From Aureispira sp964404215 (GTDB taxonomy: Bacteria; Bacteroidota; Bacteroidia; Chitinophagales; Saprospiraceae), in the NCBI GenBank assembly GCA_964404215.1, contig CAYOJF010000059.1:1-31912 (forward strand): a stretch of DNA of 31,912 nt. The letters are read 5' to 3'. Numbering within the stretch: the first letter of the stretch is position 1; every line of letters begins with the position of its first letter. Made by a program: the position numbers and the translations under genes. Of the stretch, positions 7,875 through 15,676 are shown piece after piece. The notes beneath the pieces were generated by a model. The model saw only the letters and a program-made list of their open reading frames with translations, was not told where the DNA came from and ran no database searches.

Positions 7875-8729
7875 ATGAATATACTCGTAACAGGGGCAAA
7901 TGGACAATTGGGACAAGAGCTACAGGCTCTTGCCGAAACGTATACCGCGTTTAATTTTGTATGGGCAGATAGACAGGTACTGGATATTAGCAATGAAAAA
8001 GAGGTGAATCATTTATTAACACAAACATCATTTGATTATTGTATTAATTGTGCCGCTTATACGGCAGTAGATAAGGCAGAGTCTGACTCAGAAACTGCCC
8101 AGAAAGTCAACGTAGATGGAGTACGATACTTAATGAATGCTTGTGCTAATACTCATGTTCGAATGATACATGTTTCCACAGACTATGTTTATCACAATGG
8201 ACAGAATACGCCTTTCAAGGAAGACGATGCTACTGCTCCGAAGGGAGTTTATGCACGTACCAAATTGGAGGGAGAGCAAGCGGTGTTAGAGAGTCAGGCA
8301 GAAGGAATTGTTATTCGGACTTCATGGGTGTACTCTTCTTTTGGGAATAATTTTGTCAAAACAATGCTGCGACTAGGAGCGGATAGGGATGTATTGAATG
8401 TTATTTTTGATCAGATTGGGAGTCCAACCTATGCTAGAGACTTAGCTAGAGCTATTTTAGATATTATTGGACAAAATCCTACAAAATTAGAGGGGGTCTA
8501 TCATTATAGCAATGAAGGAGTTTGCAGCTGGTATGATTTTGCTGAAGCTATTTTTGAGTTAGAAGGAATTAGTTGTGAAGTGAGCCCGATTGAAACAAAG
8601 GATTATCCAACTCCTGCCGAGAGACCGCCTTTTAGTTTGTTGAATAAAGCAAAGATAAAAGAAGATTTTGGGTTGAAAATACCGCATTGGCGAAAAAGCC
8701 TCCAAGATTGTTTGAGTTTGCTGAAATAA
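7875..8729 (+). CDS. rfbD: dTDP-4-dehydrorhamnose reductase (RfbD/RmlD-like)
   Basis: This 284-residue NAD(P)-binding reductase is of the extended SDR type. The dinucleotide-binding glycine motif GANGQLG is at residues 7-13. The catalytic elements are STDYVY (101-106) and YxxxK as YARTK (Tyr126, Lys130). NCAAYTAVDKAE (58-69) and the C-terminal PRPPF-like block (ERPPFSLLNKAKI) are RmlD hallmarks. The enzyme reduces dTDP-4-dehydro-L-rhamnose to dTDP-L-rhamnose, the last step of rhamnose donor synthesis for surface polysaccharides, in the cytoplasm. Its usual partners RfbA, RfbB and RfbC are not in this window, so the pathway is split here or the enzyme acts on a related sugar nucleotide. It follows the SnoaL-like lipoprotein gene by 9 bp. 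Length is normal for the family. Confidence 0.88.
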   Translation: MNILVTGANGQLGQELQALAETYTAFNFVWADRQVLDISNEKEVNHLLTQTSFDYCINCAAYTAVDKAESDSETAQKVNVDGVRYLMNACANTHVRMIHVSTDYVYHNGQNTPFKEDDATAPKGVYARTKLEGEQAVLESQAEGIVIRTSWVYSSFGNNFVKTMLRLGADRDVLNVIFDQIGSPTYARDLARAILDIIGQNPTKLEGVYHYSNEGVCSWYDFAEAIFELEGISCEVSPIETKDYPTPAERPPFSLLNKAKIKEDFGLKIPHWRKSLQDCLSLLK

Positions 8730-8730
8730 A

Positions 8731-8803
8731 TAGACATTATTATGAATCTAAGCGGAAAAAGATGTTTCTGCTCACCATATGAAACTATTCGTAATAATGT
8801 CTA
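8731..8803. repeat. Long inverted repeat after rfbD
   Basis: Arms of 17 bp (TAGACATTATTATGAAT at 8731-8747; ATTCGTAATAATGTCTA at 8787-8803) match at 16 of 17 positions and enclose 39 bp. It begins one base after the rfbD stop. It could be a large mRNA 3' hairpin or a very small MITE. No target duplication is visible. Confidence 0.65.
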
Positions 8804-8822
8804 ATAGAATGAAGTTGTTTGA

Positions 8823-8866
8823 AAATCATCTTTTGTGGGAAGCAAAAGGTGATTTTTTCTTTTTTT
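8823..8866 (+). terminator. Intrinsic terminator of the rfbD transcript
   Basis: The stem AAATCATCTTTTG pairs with CAAAAGGTGATTT (one G-T position) around a short loop and is followed by a long T-rich tract at 8853-8866. It is a strong terminator shape, in the direction of rfbD and upstream of the tetR promoter. Confidence 0.85.
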
Positions 8867-8878
8867 GTGGAAATTAAA

Positions 8879-8910
8879 TTTGGTATTCAAACAACCGTTT
8901 GGTAAGTTTG
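8879..8910 (+). promoter_or_regulatory. Bacteroidota-type promoter of the TetR gene
   Basis: A -33 element TTTG (8879-8882) and a perfect -7 element TAAGTTTG (8903-8910, consensus TAnnTTTG) are separated by 20 bp, within the usual Bacteroidota sigma-A range. The start codon lies 36 bp downstream of the -7 element. Confidence 0.7.
8888..8901. promoter_or_regulatory. Operator-like palindrome in the tetR promoter spacer
   Basis: CAAAC-AACC-GTTTG is a perfect 5-bp inverted repeat with a 4-bp spacer, lying wholly between the -33 and -7 elements. The place and size suit a TetR dimer blocking its own promoter. I saw no second copy upstream of fadN. Confidence 0.55.
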
Positions 8911-8945
8911 GTGTTCAGTAGTATAAATAACGCTATCAACCATCA

Positions 8946-9500
8946 ATGGCAAAACAAAAAACAACTAAAGAAGAGATTATCAAGCAGTCTGTAGAAGTCT
9001 TTCGAAAGCAAGGTTACTACAAGACTTCTATGAGCGATTTGGCAAAAGCCTGTGGATTGCTCAAAGGTAGTTTCTATTATCATTTTGCTAGCAAGGAAGA
9101 ATTGATGCAAGCGGTGCTAGAATCTGTTCATCGTTATTATACAAACAAGGTTTTTTGTATTGCTTATGAAGAGGGGAAAACTGCTAGAGAACGATTTATA
9201 CAATTGTTTGAAAAACAGGCACCTATTCTGACAGAGGATTTAGCGGGGTGTATGTTTGGGAATATGACATTAGAAACGATTAGCAGCAATCCAGAATTTA
9301 AGAAACTTTTACAACAGTTTTTTGATGATTGGACAGCGGCATTTCAGCATATTTTTGAAGAAAATTATACCTCAGAAAAGGCCAAAGAATTGGCACAGCA
9401 GAGTGTAATCGAAGTAGAAGGGGCTATTATGATGATGCGTCTCTATGATGATAAAAAAATATTTGAGCAAGCTTGCTTGCATATATTAGATAAACTATAA
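8946..9500 (+). CDS. TetR/AcrR-family regulator of the fad locus
   Basis: This 184-residue TetR-family repressor has an N-terminal DNA-binding domain at about residues 7-53: EEIIKQSVEVFRKQGYYKTSMSDLAKACGL, then the recognition region KGSFYYHFASKEELM. The C-terminal ~130 residues form the ligand and dimer domain (GCMFGNMTLE, FFDDWTAAF). In Bacteroidota and Bacillota such regulators placed before fadN-fadA usually sense long-chain acyl-CoA and repress beta-oxidation genes. That role is inferred here from position. The operator-like palindrome inside its own promoter points to autorepression. fadN begins 85 bp downstream after a hairpin, so tetR may be partly separated from the enzymes. The ATG at 8946 is chosen because the helix-turn-helix starts right after it. 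Confidence 0.85.
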   Translation: MAKQKTTKEEIIKQSVEVFRKQGYYKTSMSDLAKACGLLKGSFYYHFASKEELMQAVLESVHRYYTNKVFCIAYEEGKTARERFIQLFEKQAPILTEDLAGCMFGNMTLETISSNPEFKKLLQQFFDDWTAAFQHIFEENYTSEKAKELAQQSVIEVEGAIMMMRLYDDKKIFEQACLHILDKL

Positions 9501-9505
9501 AATAG

Positions 9506-9545
9506 AACGTCTCTATTAGCATCAAGCTAGTATGAGGCGTTTATT
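9506..9545 (+). terminator. Hairpin between tetR and fadN
   Basis: AACGTCTC...ATTAGC pairs with GCTAGT...GAGGCGTT (one gap and a few mismatches) to make a long stem with a small loop, followed by a moderately T-rich stretch. It probably terminates or attenuates tetR transcription ahead of fadN. Confidence 0.6.
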
Positions 9546-9585
9546 ATATCACATTATTATTAATTCTTAATTATAAACAATTAGC

Positions 9586-11994
9586 ATGAGCAGAAGAATT
9601 AAAAAGGTAGCAGTCCTAGGTTCTGGTGTAATGGGATCAGGTATTGCGGCACACTTTTCTAACATTGGGCTAGAAGTACTTTTGTTGGATATAGTACCTT
9701 TTGACCTCAAAGAGGAAGAAAAAGACAACAAAGCAGCACGCAATCGTATTGTAGATGCAGCATTGAAAGCGTGTATCAAAAATAAAAAGCCAGTTTCTGC
9801 TTTTTATGATGTGGCTACAGCTGCACAAATTACTACAGGAAACTTTACAGATGACTTTGACAAAATCGCAGATTGTGATTGGATTATTGAAGTGGTAGTA
9901 GAGCGTTTAGATATCAAACAACAAATATTTGAAAAAGTAGATAACCTACGTAAAAAAGGATCTTTAGTAACTTCAAATACTTCTGGTATCCCTATTCAGT
10001 ATTTGTCAGAGGGGAGAAGCGAAGATTTCCAGAAAAATTTCTGTGGAACACACTTCTTTAACCCACCAAGAGTAATGCCTTTGTTTGAGGTTATTCCTGG
10101 ACCTAAGACCGATCAGTCTGTGATTGATTTCTTCATGAACTATGCAGACAGATACTTAGGTAAACGTGCGGTATTGTGTAAAGATACGCCAGCATTTATT
10201 GCTAATAGAGTTGGTGTATATGCTATGGCTAAGATTTTTCAATTGACAGAAGAGTTGGATTTGCCAATCGAATTGGTAGATAAATTGACTGGAGATGCTA
10301 TTGGTCGTCCACGTACAGGTACTTTTGCTTTAGGTGATTTGGTAGGACTAGATACAGCCGAAAAAGTAATCAAAGGGATTGTAGAGAATGCTCCTGATGA
10401 CGAACAAGCGGGTGCGTTTACCATGCCTAAATACCTTTCTTTCTTATTAGAAAATAAATTTTTGGGGAACAAAACCAGAAAAGGATTCTACGAAAGAACA
10501 AAGAAAAAAGATGAGAACGGTCGCAAGATTAAACTAGCTTTAAACTTGAAAACATTGGAGTATGCTCCAACGACCCGTCCTAAGAGTGATGTGCTTTCTG
10601 CTGTCAAGCAATTAGAGAGTTTAGATGGTAAGATTCGTACTTTCTTCCAAGACAAATATGCTGCTGATAAAGGGGCTCAATTGATTCGCAAGTCATTGAC
10701 AGGTTTGTTTGCTTATGTTTCTAACCGTGTTCCAGAAATCGCTGACCAAGTATTTTCGGTAGATGATGCTCTACGTGCAGGTTTTGCATGGAAAGTAGGA
10801 CCATTCCAATATTGGGATATGGTAGGTGTGAAAGAAGGTGTTGCTTATGCAGAGGAAGATGGACAAGTAGTGGCACAGTGGGTTAAAGATATGGTAGCAG
10901 CAGGACACAACAGTTTCTACAAAGTAGAAGGTGGGGTATCTAAATACTACAATAGAGATAGCAAATCTTATGAAACTGTACCAGGAACAGAAGAGTTTGT
11001 TATACTAAATAACATCCGTGAAAATTCAGTTGTTTGGGAGAATTCTGATTCTGCTATACATGACTTAGGTGATGGTGTTTTATGTTTTGAGTTCCGTTCT
11101 AAGATGAATTCTCTTGGAGAAGGCGTTATCCGTGGATTGCATCATGCGATTGATATGGCAGAACAAGGAGACTGGAATGGTTTAGTTGTCGGAAACAATG
11201 CAGAGCATTTCTCAGTAGGAGCTAACTTGATGGCTATCGCTATGATGGCTTATGAGCAAGACTGGGATGAGTTGAATATGGCTATCAATACTTTCCAACA
11301 GACGGCTATGCGTTTACGTTATTCTTCTGTACCAGTGGTAGTCGCTACACAAGGATATGTATTTGGTGGAGGATGCGAATTCTCTATGCATTCAGATGCA
11401 GTAGTAGCTTCAGCAGAATCTTACATTGGATTGGTAGAAGTAGGTGTTGGTTTGATCCCTGGTGGAGGTGGAACGAAAGAGTTTGCTCTACGTGCTAGTG
11501 ATGAATTCAATGTCGGCGATGTTCAAATTCCATTAATAATCGAAAAATTCAAGACGATTGCAATGGCTTCTGTCGCTACTTCAGCAGGTGAAGCATTCAA
11601 GTTTGGCTATTTGCGTCCAGGTATTGACCAAGTTTCTATCAATGCATCAAGAGCAATTGGTGAGGCGAAGAAAAAAGTATTGGCATTAGCACCAAACTAT
11701 AGTCAGCAAGCTCCTCGTCATGACATTAAAGTATTAGGTCGTAATGGTCTAGGTGCTTTGTATGTAGCAGCGGAGAGTTTACGTCTAGGTAAATATGCTT
11801 CTGATCACGATATTAAGATTGCTAAAAAAGTAGCTTTCGTACTATGTGGTGGTGATTTGACTTCTCCACAACGTGTCTCTGAGCAGTACTTGCTTGATAT
11901 TGAGCGTGAGGCATTCTTGAGTTTGTGTGGAGAGCAAAAAACATTGGAGCGTATTCAGCACATGTTGCAAACAAATAAACCGTTGAGGAACTAA
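9586..11994 (+). CDS. fadN: 3-hydroxyacyl-CoA dehydrogenase / enoyl-CoA hydratase (FadN-type)
   Basis: This 802-residue bifunctional beta-oxidation enzyme has the dehydrogenase half first (FadN order; E. coli FadB is reversed). The N-terminus carries the NAD site VAVLGSGVMGSGIAAHF (residues 8-24) and the HFFNPPRVMPLFEVI block of 3-hydroxyacyl-CoA dehydrogenases. The C-terminal crotonase half has GGGCEFSMHSD and GLVEVGVGLIPGGGGT. Glu598 and Glu618 sit 20 residues apart, like the two catalytic glutamates of enoyl-CoA hydratase. It hydrates trans-2-enoyl-CoA and oxidises the 3-hydroxyacyl-CoA to the 3-ketoacyl-CoA that FadA cleaves. The FadA gene lies downstream, separated by a four-helix-bundle cassette. 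Length fits FadN, and both active sites look intact. The codons appear well-behaved and highly expressed. Confidence 0.93.
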   Translation: MSRRIKKVAVLGSGVMGSGIAAHFSNIGLEVLLLDIVPFDLKEEEKDNKAARNRIVDAALKACIKNKKPVSAFYDVATAAQITTGNFTDDFDKIADCDWIIEVVVERLDIKQQIFEKVDNLRKKGSLVTSNTSGIPIQYLSEGRSEDFQKNFCGTHFFNPPRVMPLFEVIPGPKTDQSVIDFFMNYADRYLGKRAVLCKDTPAFIANRVGVYAMAKIFQLTEELDLPIELVDKLTGDAIGRPRTGTFALGDLVGLDTAEKVIKGIVENAPDDEQAGAFTMPKYLSFLLENKFLGNKTRKGFYERTKKKDENGRKIKLALNLKTLEYAPTTRPKSDVLSAVKQLESLDGKIRTFFQDKYAADKGAQLIRKSLTGLFAYVSNRVPEIADQVFSVDDALRAGFAWKVGPFQYWDMVGVKEGVAYAEEDGQVVAQWVKDMVAAGHNSFYKVEGGVSKYYNRDSKSYETVPGTEEFVILNNIRENSVVWENSDSAIHDLGDGVLCFEFRSKMNSLGEGVIRGLHHAIDMAEQGDWNGLVVGNNAEHFSVGANLMAIAMMAYEQDWDELNMAINTFQQTAMRLRYSSVPVVVATQGYVFGGGCEFSMHSDAVVASAESYIGLVEVGVGLIPGGGGTKEFALRASDEFNVGDVQIPLIIEKFKTIAMASVATSAGEAFKFGYLRPGIDQVSINASRAIGEAKKKVLALAPNYSQQAPRHDIKVLGRNGLGALYVAAESLRLGKYASDHDIKIAKKVAFVLCGGDLTSPQRVSEQYLLDIEREAFLSLCGEQKTLERIQHMLQTNKPLRN

Positions 11995-12015
11995 TCTTTA
12001 TTGAAAAATAAGACA

Positions 12016-12491
12016 ATTAGAGGTTAGACTGTTAGAAGTAAGATTCTGTTTACCCAAGATGCTTATAGAGTATGATAAAACACAATTTTAGAAATCTCGG
12101 AATTTGGATTCAATCCAAATCGTTTGCTAAAGAAGTTTATTTGGCAACACAGCCTTTTCCAAAAGCAGAAACTTTTGGATTAACGAGCCAGATCAGAAGG
12201 AGTGTTATTTCGATACCATCAAATATAGCAGAAGGTTGTAATTTGATGACTGATAAACAGTTGCTTAAGCATCTTTATATTGCAATGGGATCAGCAGGCG
12301 AGCTAGAAACGCAACTTGAGTTAGCAGCAGATTTAGGTTTTTTAGAAGAAACACTTAAAAACAAGCTGGTAAAGAAAGTAGTAGAGATACAACGAATGAT
12401 AATGGGCTTTGTCAAAAGAATAGAGCAAAAGTCTTTTTGATTTATAATTGTAAATCTAAAAATCTAGCAGTAAAACGATCTAACATCTAAT
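12016..12491. mobile_element. Four-helix-bundle cassette inserted between fadN and fadA
   Basis: Imperfect 18-bp inverted repeats bound this 476-bp segment. The left end is ATTAGAGGTTAGACTGTT at 12016-12033. The reverse complement of the right end (12474-12491) is ATTAGATGTTAGATCGTT, giving 15 of 18 identical. The only gene inside is the four-helix-bundle protein. Removing the segment would leave fadA about 50 bp after the fadN stop, a normal operon spacing. No target duplication is visible and there is no terminator inside, so fadN-fadA read-through may persist. Confidence 0.55.
12072..12440 (+). CDS. Four-helix-bundle protein (S23/IVP, TIGR02436-like)
   Basis: This 122-residue helical protein belongs to the four-helix-bundle family first found in 23S rRNA intervening sequences and also known as Avd in diversity-generating retroelements. 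The family pattern is visible: an N-terminal NLGIWIQSKSFAKEVYLAT helix, then FPKAETFGLTSQIRRSVISI, the signature PSNIAEGCN, the LYIAMGSAGELETQLELA helix and a final amphipathic helix with KKVVEIQRMIMGFVKR. These proteins probably bind nucleic acid. The role of stand-alone copies is unknown. The window has no reverse transcriptase or template repeat, so it is not part of a retroelement here. It lies between two enzyme genes of one pathway and is flanked by inverted repeats, which suggests a mobile cassette with no part in fatty-acid breakdown. Confidence 0.88.
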   Translation: MIKHNFRNLGIWIQSKSFAKEVYLATQPFPKAETFGLTSQIRRSVISIPSNIAEGCNLMTDKQLLKHLYIAMGSAGELETQLELAADLGFLEETLKNKLVKKVVEIQRMIMGFVKRIEQKSF

Positions 12492-12521
12492 AATCTTGGA
12501 TAACATACAAAAAAAATAATC

Positions 12522-13691
12522 ATGGAAGCATATATTGTTGCGGGCGTACGCTCCGCAGTAGGTAGAGCCAAAAAAGGCGGATTTCGCTTTATGCGCTCAG
12601 ATGACTTGGCTGTAGAAGTAATGAAAAACTTAGCCAGCAAAGTTGATTTTGATCCACATACCGTGGATGACGTATTTGTAGGGTGTGCTAATCCTGAGGG
12701 AGAGCAAGGACTACAGATAGGACGCCAGATTTCTTTACGTGCATTGGGTAAGCCAGTACCTGGAGTAACAGTAAATAGATACTGTGCCTCTGGTCTAGAG
12801 ACCATCTCTATGGCGGTAGCCAAGATTAAGGCTGGAATGGGACATTGTTATGTTGCAGGTGGTGCAGAGAGTATGAGTTTGATTCCAATGACAGGATACA
12901 AACTAGCACCAAGTTATGAAGTAGGATTGAATAATCCAGATTATATCGTAGGAATGGGATTGACCGCAGAAGCAGTTGCCAACAAATATGGTATTTCTAG
13001 AGAAGCTCAAGATGAATTTTCTGCTACTTCACACGACAAAGCAGCAGCAGCTATCGATGCTGGTAAGTTCAATGATGAAATTGTTCCTATCAAAGTCAAA
13101 GAAGTAGCGGTTAAAAACGGTAAAAGAGTAGAGAACGAATGGACTGTAGCTATGGACGAAGGTGTTCGTAGAGGAACTACTAAAGAAGGTTTAGCTCGTT
13201 TACGTCCTGTTTTTGCACAGGGAGGTTCTGTTACTGCAGGTAACTCTTCTCAGATGTCGGATGGAGCAGCTTTTGTATTGGTCATGAGCGAAAAAATGGT
13301 GAAAGAGCTGAACTTAGAGCCAATCGCAAGAATGGTAAGCTGTTCTGTGGCAGGAGTTGAGCCTATCCATATGGGTATTGGTCCATGTGCGGCTATTCCT
13401 AAAGCATTAGCTCAAGCAGGTTTGAAATTAAACGATATTGAGCAGATTGAGTTGAACGAAGCTTTTGCTGCTCAGTCATTGGCAGTAATACAGGAAGCAG
13501 GTATCAACCCTGATATTGTGAATGTCAATGGTGGAGCCATTGCATTGGGACACCCATTAGGATGTACTGGAGCTAAATTGAGTATACAGTTATTCAATGA
13601 AATGCGTCGTAGAAATCAGAAATATGGTATGGTCACTGCTTGTGTAGGTGGTGGACAAGGTATTGCTGGTATTTATGAGTTATTGAAATAA
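12522..13691 (+). CDS. fadA: Acetyl-CoA C-acyltransferase (3-ketoacyl-CoA thiolase)
   Basis: This 389-residue thiolase has the nucleophilic cysteine in VNRYCASGLETI (Cys88), the base histidine in GGAIALGHPLGCTGAK (His344) and the second cysteine in TACVGGGQGIAG (Cys374), all at canonical positions. NEAFAAQ, which contributes to the active site, is also present. It cleaves 3-ketoacyl-CoA with CoA to acetyl-CoA and a shortened acyl-CoA, the last step of the beta-oxidation spiral started by the oxidase at 18875-21202 and FadN. The gene is 81 bp after the four-helix-bundle gene and ends in a strong terminator. The ATG at 12522 gives the usual MEAYIVAGVRSAVGRA thiolase start. Length is typical. 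Confidence 0.94.
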   Translation: MEAYIVAGVRSAVGRAKKGGFRFMRSDDLAVEVMKNLASKVDFDPHTVDDVFVGCANPEGEQGLQIGRQISLRALGKPVPGVTVNRYCASGLETISMAVAKIKAGMGHCYVAGGAESMSLIPMTGYKLAPSYEVGLNNPDYIVGMGLTAEAVANKYGISREAQDEFSATSHDKAAAAIDAGKFNDEIVPIKVKEVAVKNGKRVENEWTVAMDEGVRRGTTKEGLARLRPVFAQGGSVTAGNSSQMSDGAAFVLVMSEKMVKELNLEPIARMVSCSVAGVEPIHMGIGPCAAIPKALAQAGLKLNDIEQIELNEAFAAQSLAVIQEAGINPDIVNVNGGAIALGHPLGCTGAKLSIQLFNEMRRRNQKYGMVTACVGGGQGIAGIYELLK

Positions 13692-13728
13692 CTTTAGTAA
13701 TACAATTCTTACCTTTTAGGTAATCTAT

Positions 13729-13766
13729 AATCGTCATTCTTCTCTTAGGAAGGGTGACGATTTTTT
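13729..13766 (+). terminator. Intrinsic terminator of the fad operon
   Basis: AATCGTCA (13729-13736) pairs with TGACGATT (13755-13762), with inner pairing of TCTTC and GGAAG, and is followed by six T. It lies 38 bp after the fadA stop. Confidence 0.88.
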
Positions 13767-13845
13767 GTTGTAGAGGGGTATAATAGGCAGCCTATCTACG
13801 TTACTATTTTGAACAGATTCTTAAACTCACCTAAATTTTAAATCT

Positions 13846-15609
13846 ATGAAACAGTATTTTTATTTACTAATAGGAGTATTAATGATAAATAGTTCTTTGA
13901 TGGCTCAGAGTACTCCTCAGAAGATCAAAACGGCAGTTAATGAAGTGAAAATTCACTTACAAGGAGCCTATATTACTAGAAAATCAACTGTGAAATTACC
14001 CAAAGGTCGTCAAGAACTTATATTCACAGGGCTTTCGCCCAAACTGATGTCCGAAACGATTCGGATGATGACATCTGTTCCATTAGATATTTTATCAATT
14101 ACAAGTAAGACTAATTTTCTGGATAGGAATAAGGGGACAGCAGAAGTGACCATATTGCAGGATTCTGTTAAAGTCATCAAACATCGTATTAATTTGTTGG
14201 ATAGCCGCATTAATGCTCATAAAGAGCAAAAAGAACTGCTTAAAAAAAATCAAATTGTCAAGGGCAGTACTCAGAATCTTTCTATTCAAGAGTTAGATTT
14301 GGCAACTGATTTTTTCTTCAAAAGGATACAAAAAATTAATGAACAGGTTTTTGAATTAGAAGGAGAACTGACAGAAATGAATCGGGAGCTTTTTGACTAT
14401 AAATTGCAACTGCATGAGCTGAATGCAAATAAGCAACCATTGTCTGAGATTTATATTGTGATAGAAACAGAAAAAGCCTTAGAGACCACAATAGAATTGA
14501 CTTACTTAGTCAGTGATGCAGGTTGGGCCGCTAATTATGATTTGTATGCAGGTGAAATAGGGGAACCTATTCGAGTAAAGTACAGAGCATTGGCATATAA
14601 CAATACAGGAGTTGATTGGAATCAAGTAAAATTGGTTTTGTCTACAGCAGACCCGATACAGAGTGCTACACAGCCAGAATTAGAAGTTTGGTCACTTAGT
14701 CGATACAATAATAATGTGAATTCTAATCAACAGGTTAGGGATGCTGAAACACAAGATTTGAATCCTTATCGTGGAAATGTATTTACAGAAAGAGGATACA
14801 ATGCCCCTTTGACAGAAGAAGAAAAGAACACTGCCTTCATTCGGTCTATTTTGGGTAATGATTATAAGGGAAATGTGGATTATAACACGAAATATTACCA
14901 ACAGTATATTCGGAAGAACAAGCCCACTCAAAAGATTGCTACACAAATGATTAATTTGCCAGATTTGAATGCTGAATTTGAGATAGAAAAGACGTATACA
15001 CTTCCTTCTGACAACCGTCCTTATTCGATTTATATTAGTCAATCTACCCTAGGTTGTTCTTACGAATATGTATCGACCCCTAAGTTAGACTTAAGTGCTT
15101 ATTTGGTTACTAAAATTGTAGATTGGGAAGACTTGAATTTTATTAGTGGGAAAGTTAATTTGTACAATAAAAATGAATATATCGGGCAATCTTATTTAGA
15201 TACTCGATCTATCAATGATACACTGTTTGTATCTTTGGGCAAAGATCCCGCTATTACAGTAAGTAGAATGAAAGTGAAGGGGTCTAAGAAAAAGGTCTTT
15301 TTGGGGAGTGCTCAGAAATCAGAAATTGCATACAATATTACCGTTAAGAACAATAAAAATAAACCTATAGAGATTTTACTAGAAGATCATATCCCAATAT
15401 CAGATGATAAAGATATTGTGATTACACTCAACGAAAGTTCTAGTGCTGAATACCAAGAAGAAATAGGATTACTTTCGTGGAAAGCTACTTTAGCACCCAA
15501 TGAGAGCAAAACGTATACTTTTGGCTTTTCGGTCAAACATCCTAAAGACAAAAAAGTTGCTTTTCGTTTTTCGGGTAAAGGGAGAGTAATGGGATGTCCT
15601 ACTTTTTAG
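13846..15609 (+). CDS. DUF4139 (mucoidy inhibitor A-like) exported protein
   Basis: This 587-residue exported protein has signal peptide MKQYFYLLIGVLMINSSLMA, cleaved near residue 20. Residues ~27-115 look like the N-terminal DUF4140 unit (VKIHLQGAYITRKSTVKLPKG, LIFTGLSPKL). Then follows an alpha-helical, partly coiled-coil section (~105-195) and a DUF4139 beta-domain from ~205 to the end (LTYLVSDAGWAANYDLYAG, VKLVLSTADP, VKHPKDKKVAF). The family includes proteins annotated as mucoidy inhibitor MuiA. The biochemical role is unknown, and a cell-envelope or surface location is inferred from the signal peptide. It lies 67 bp before the propeller-kinase gene on the same strand, so they might be co-transcribed. 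No terminator separates them. Start chosen because the signal peptide begins there. Confidence 0.85.
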   Translation: MKQYFYLLIGVLMINSSLMAQSTPQKIKTAVNEVKIHLQGAYITRKSTVKLPKGRQELIFTGLSPKLMSETIRMMTSVPLDILSITSKTNFLDRNKGTAEVTILQDSVKVIKHRINLLDSRINAHKEQKELLKKNQIVKGSTQNLSIQELDLATDFFFKRIQKINEQVFELEGELTEMNRELFDYKLQLHELNANKQPLSEIYIVIETEKALETTIELTYLVSDAGWAANYDLYAGEIGEPIRVKYRALAYNNTGVDWNQVKLVLSTADPIQSATQPELEVWSLSRYNNNVNSNQQVRDAETQDLNPYRGNVFTERGYNAPLTEEEKNTAFIRSILGNDYKGNVDYNTKYYQQYIRKNKPTQKIATQMINLPDLNAEFEIEKTYTLPSDNRPYSIYISQSTLGCSYEYVSTPKLDLSAYLVTKIVDWEDLNFISGKVNLYNKNEYIGQSYLDTRSINDTLFVSLGKDPAITVSRMKVKGSKKKVFLGSAQKSEIAYNITVKNNKNKPIEILLEDHIPISDDKDIVITLNESSSAEYQEEIGLLSWKATLAPNESKTYTFGFSVKHPKDKKVAFRFSGKGRVMGCPTF

Positions 15610-15676
15610 AAGAATTCTTGCTAGAAAATTAAGAAGAGCGTTAGTCCATTTGTATAAATAGTCGTATTATCGTTCT

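Noticed and set aside
12072..12440. Possible accessory protein (Avd) of a diversity-generating retroelement
   Set aside because: The protein family fits, but no reverse transcriptase, template repeat or variable repeat is visible in the window.
12464..12823. 119-codon minus-strand frame over the start of fadA
   Set aside because: It is antisense to a conserved thiolase and has no family features.
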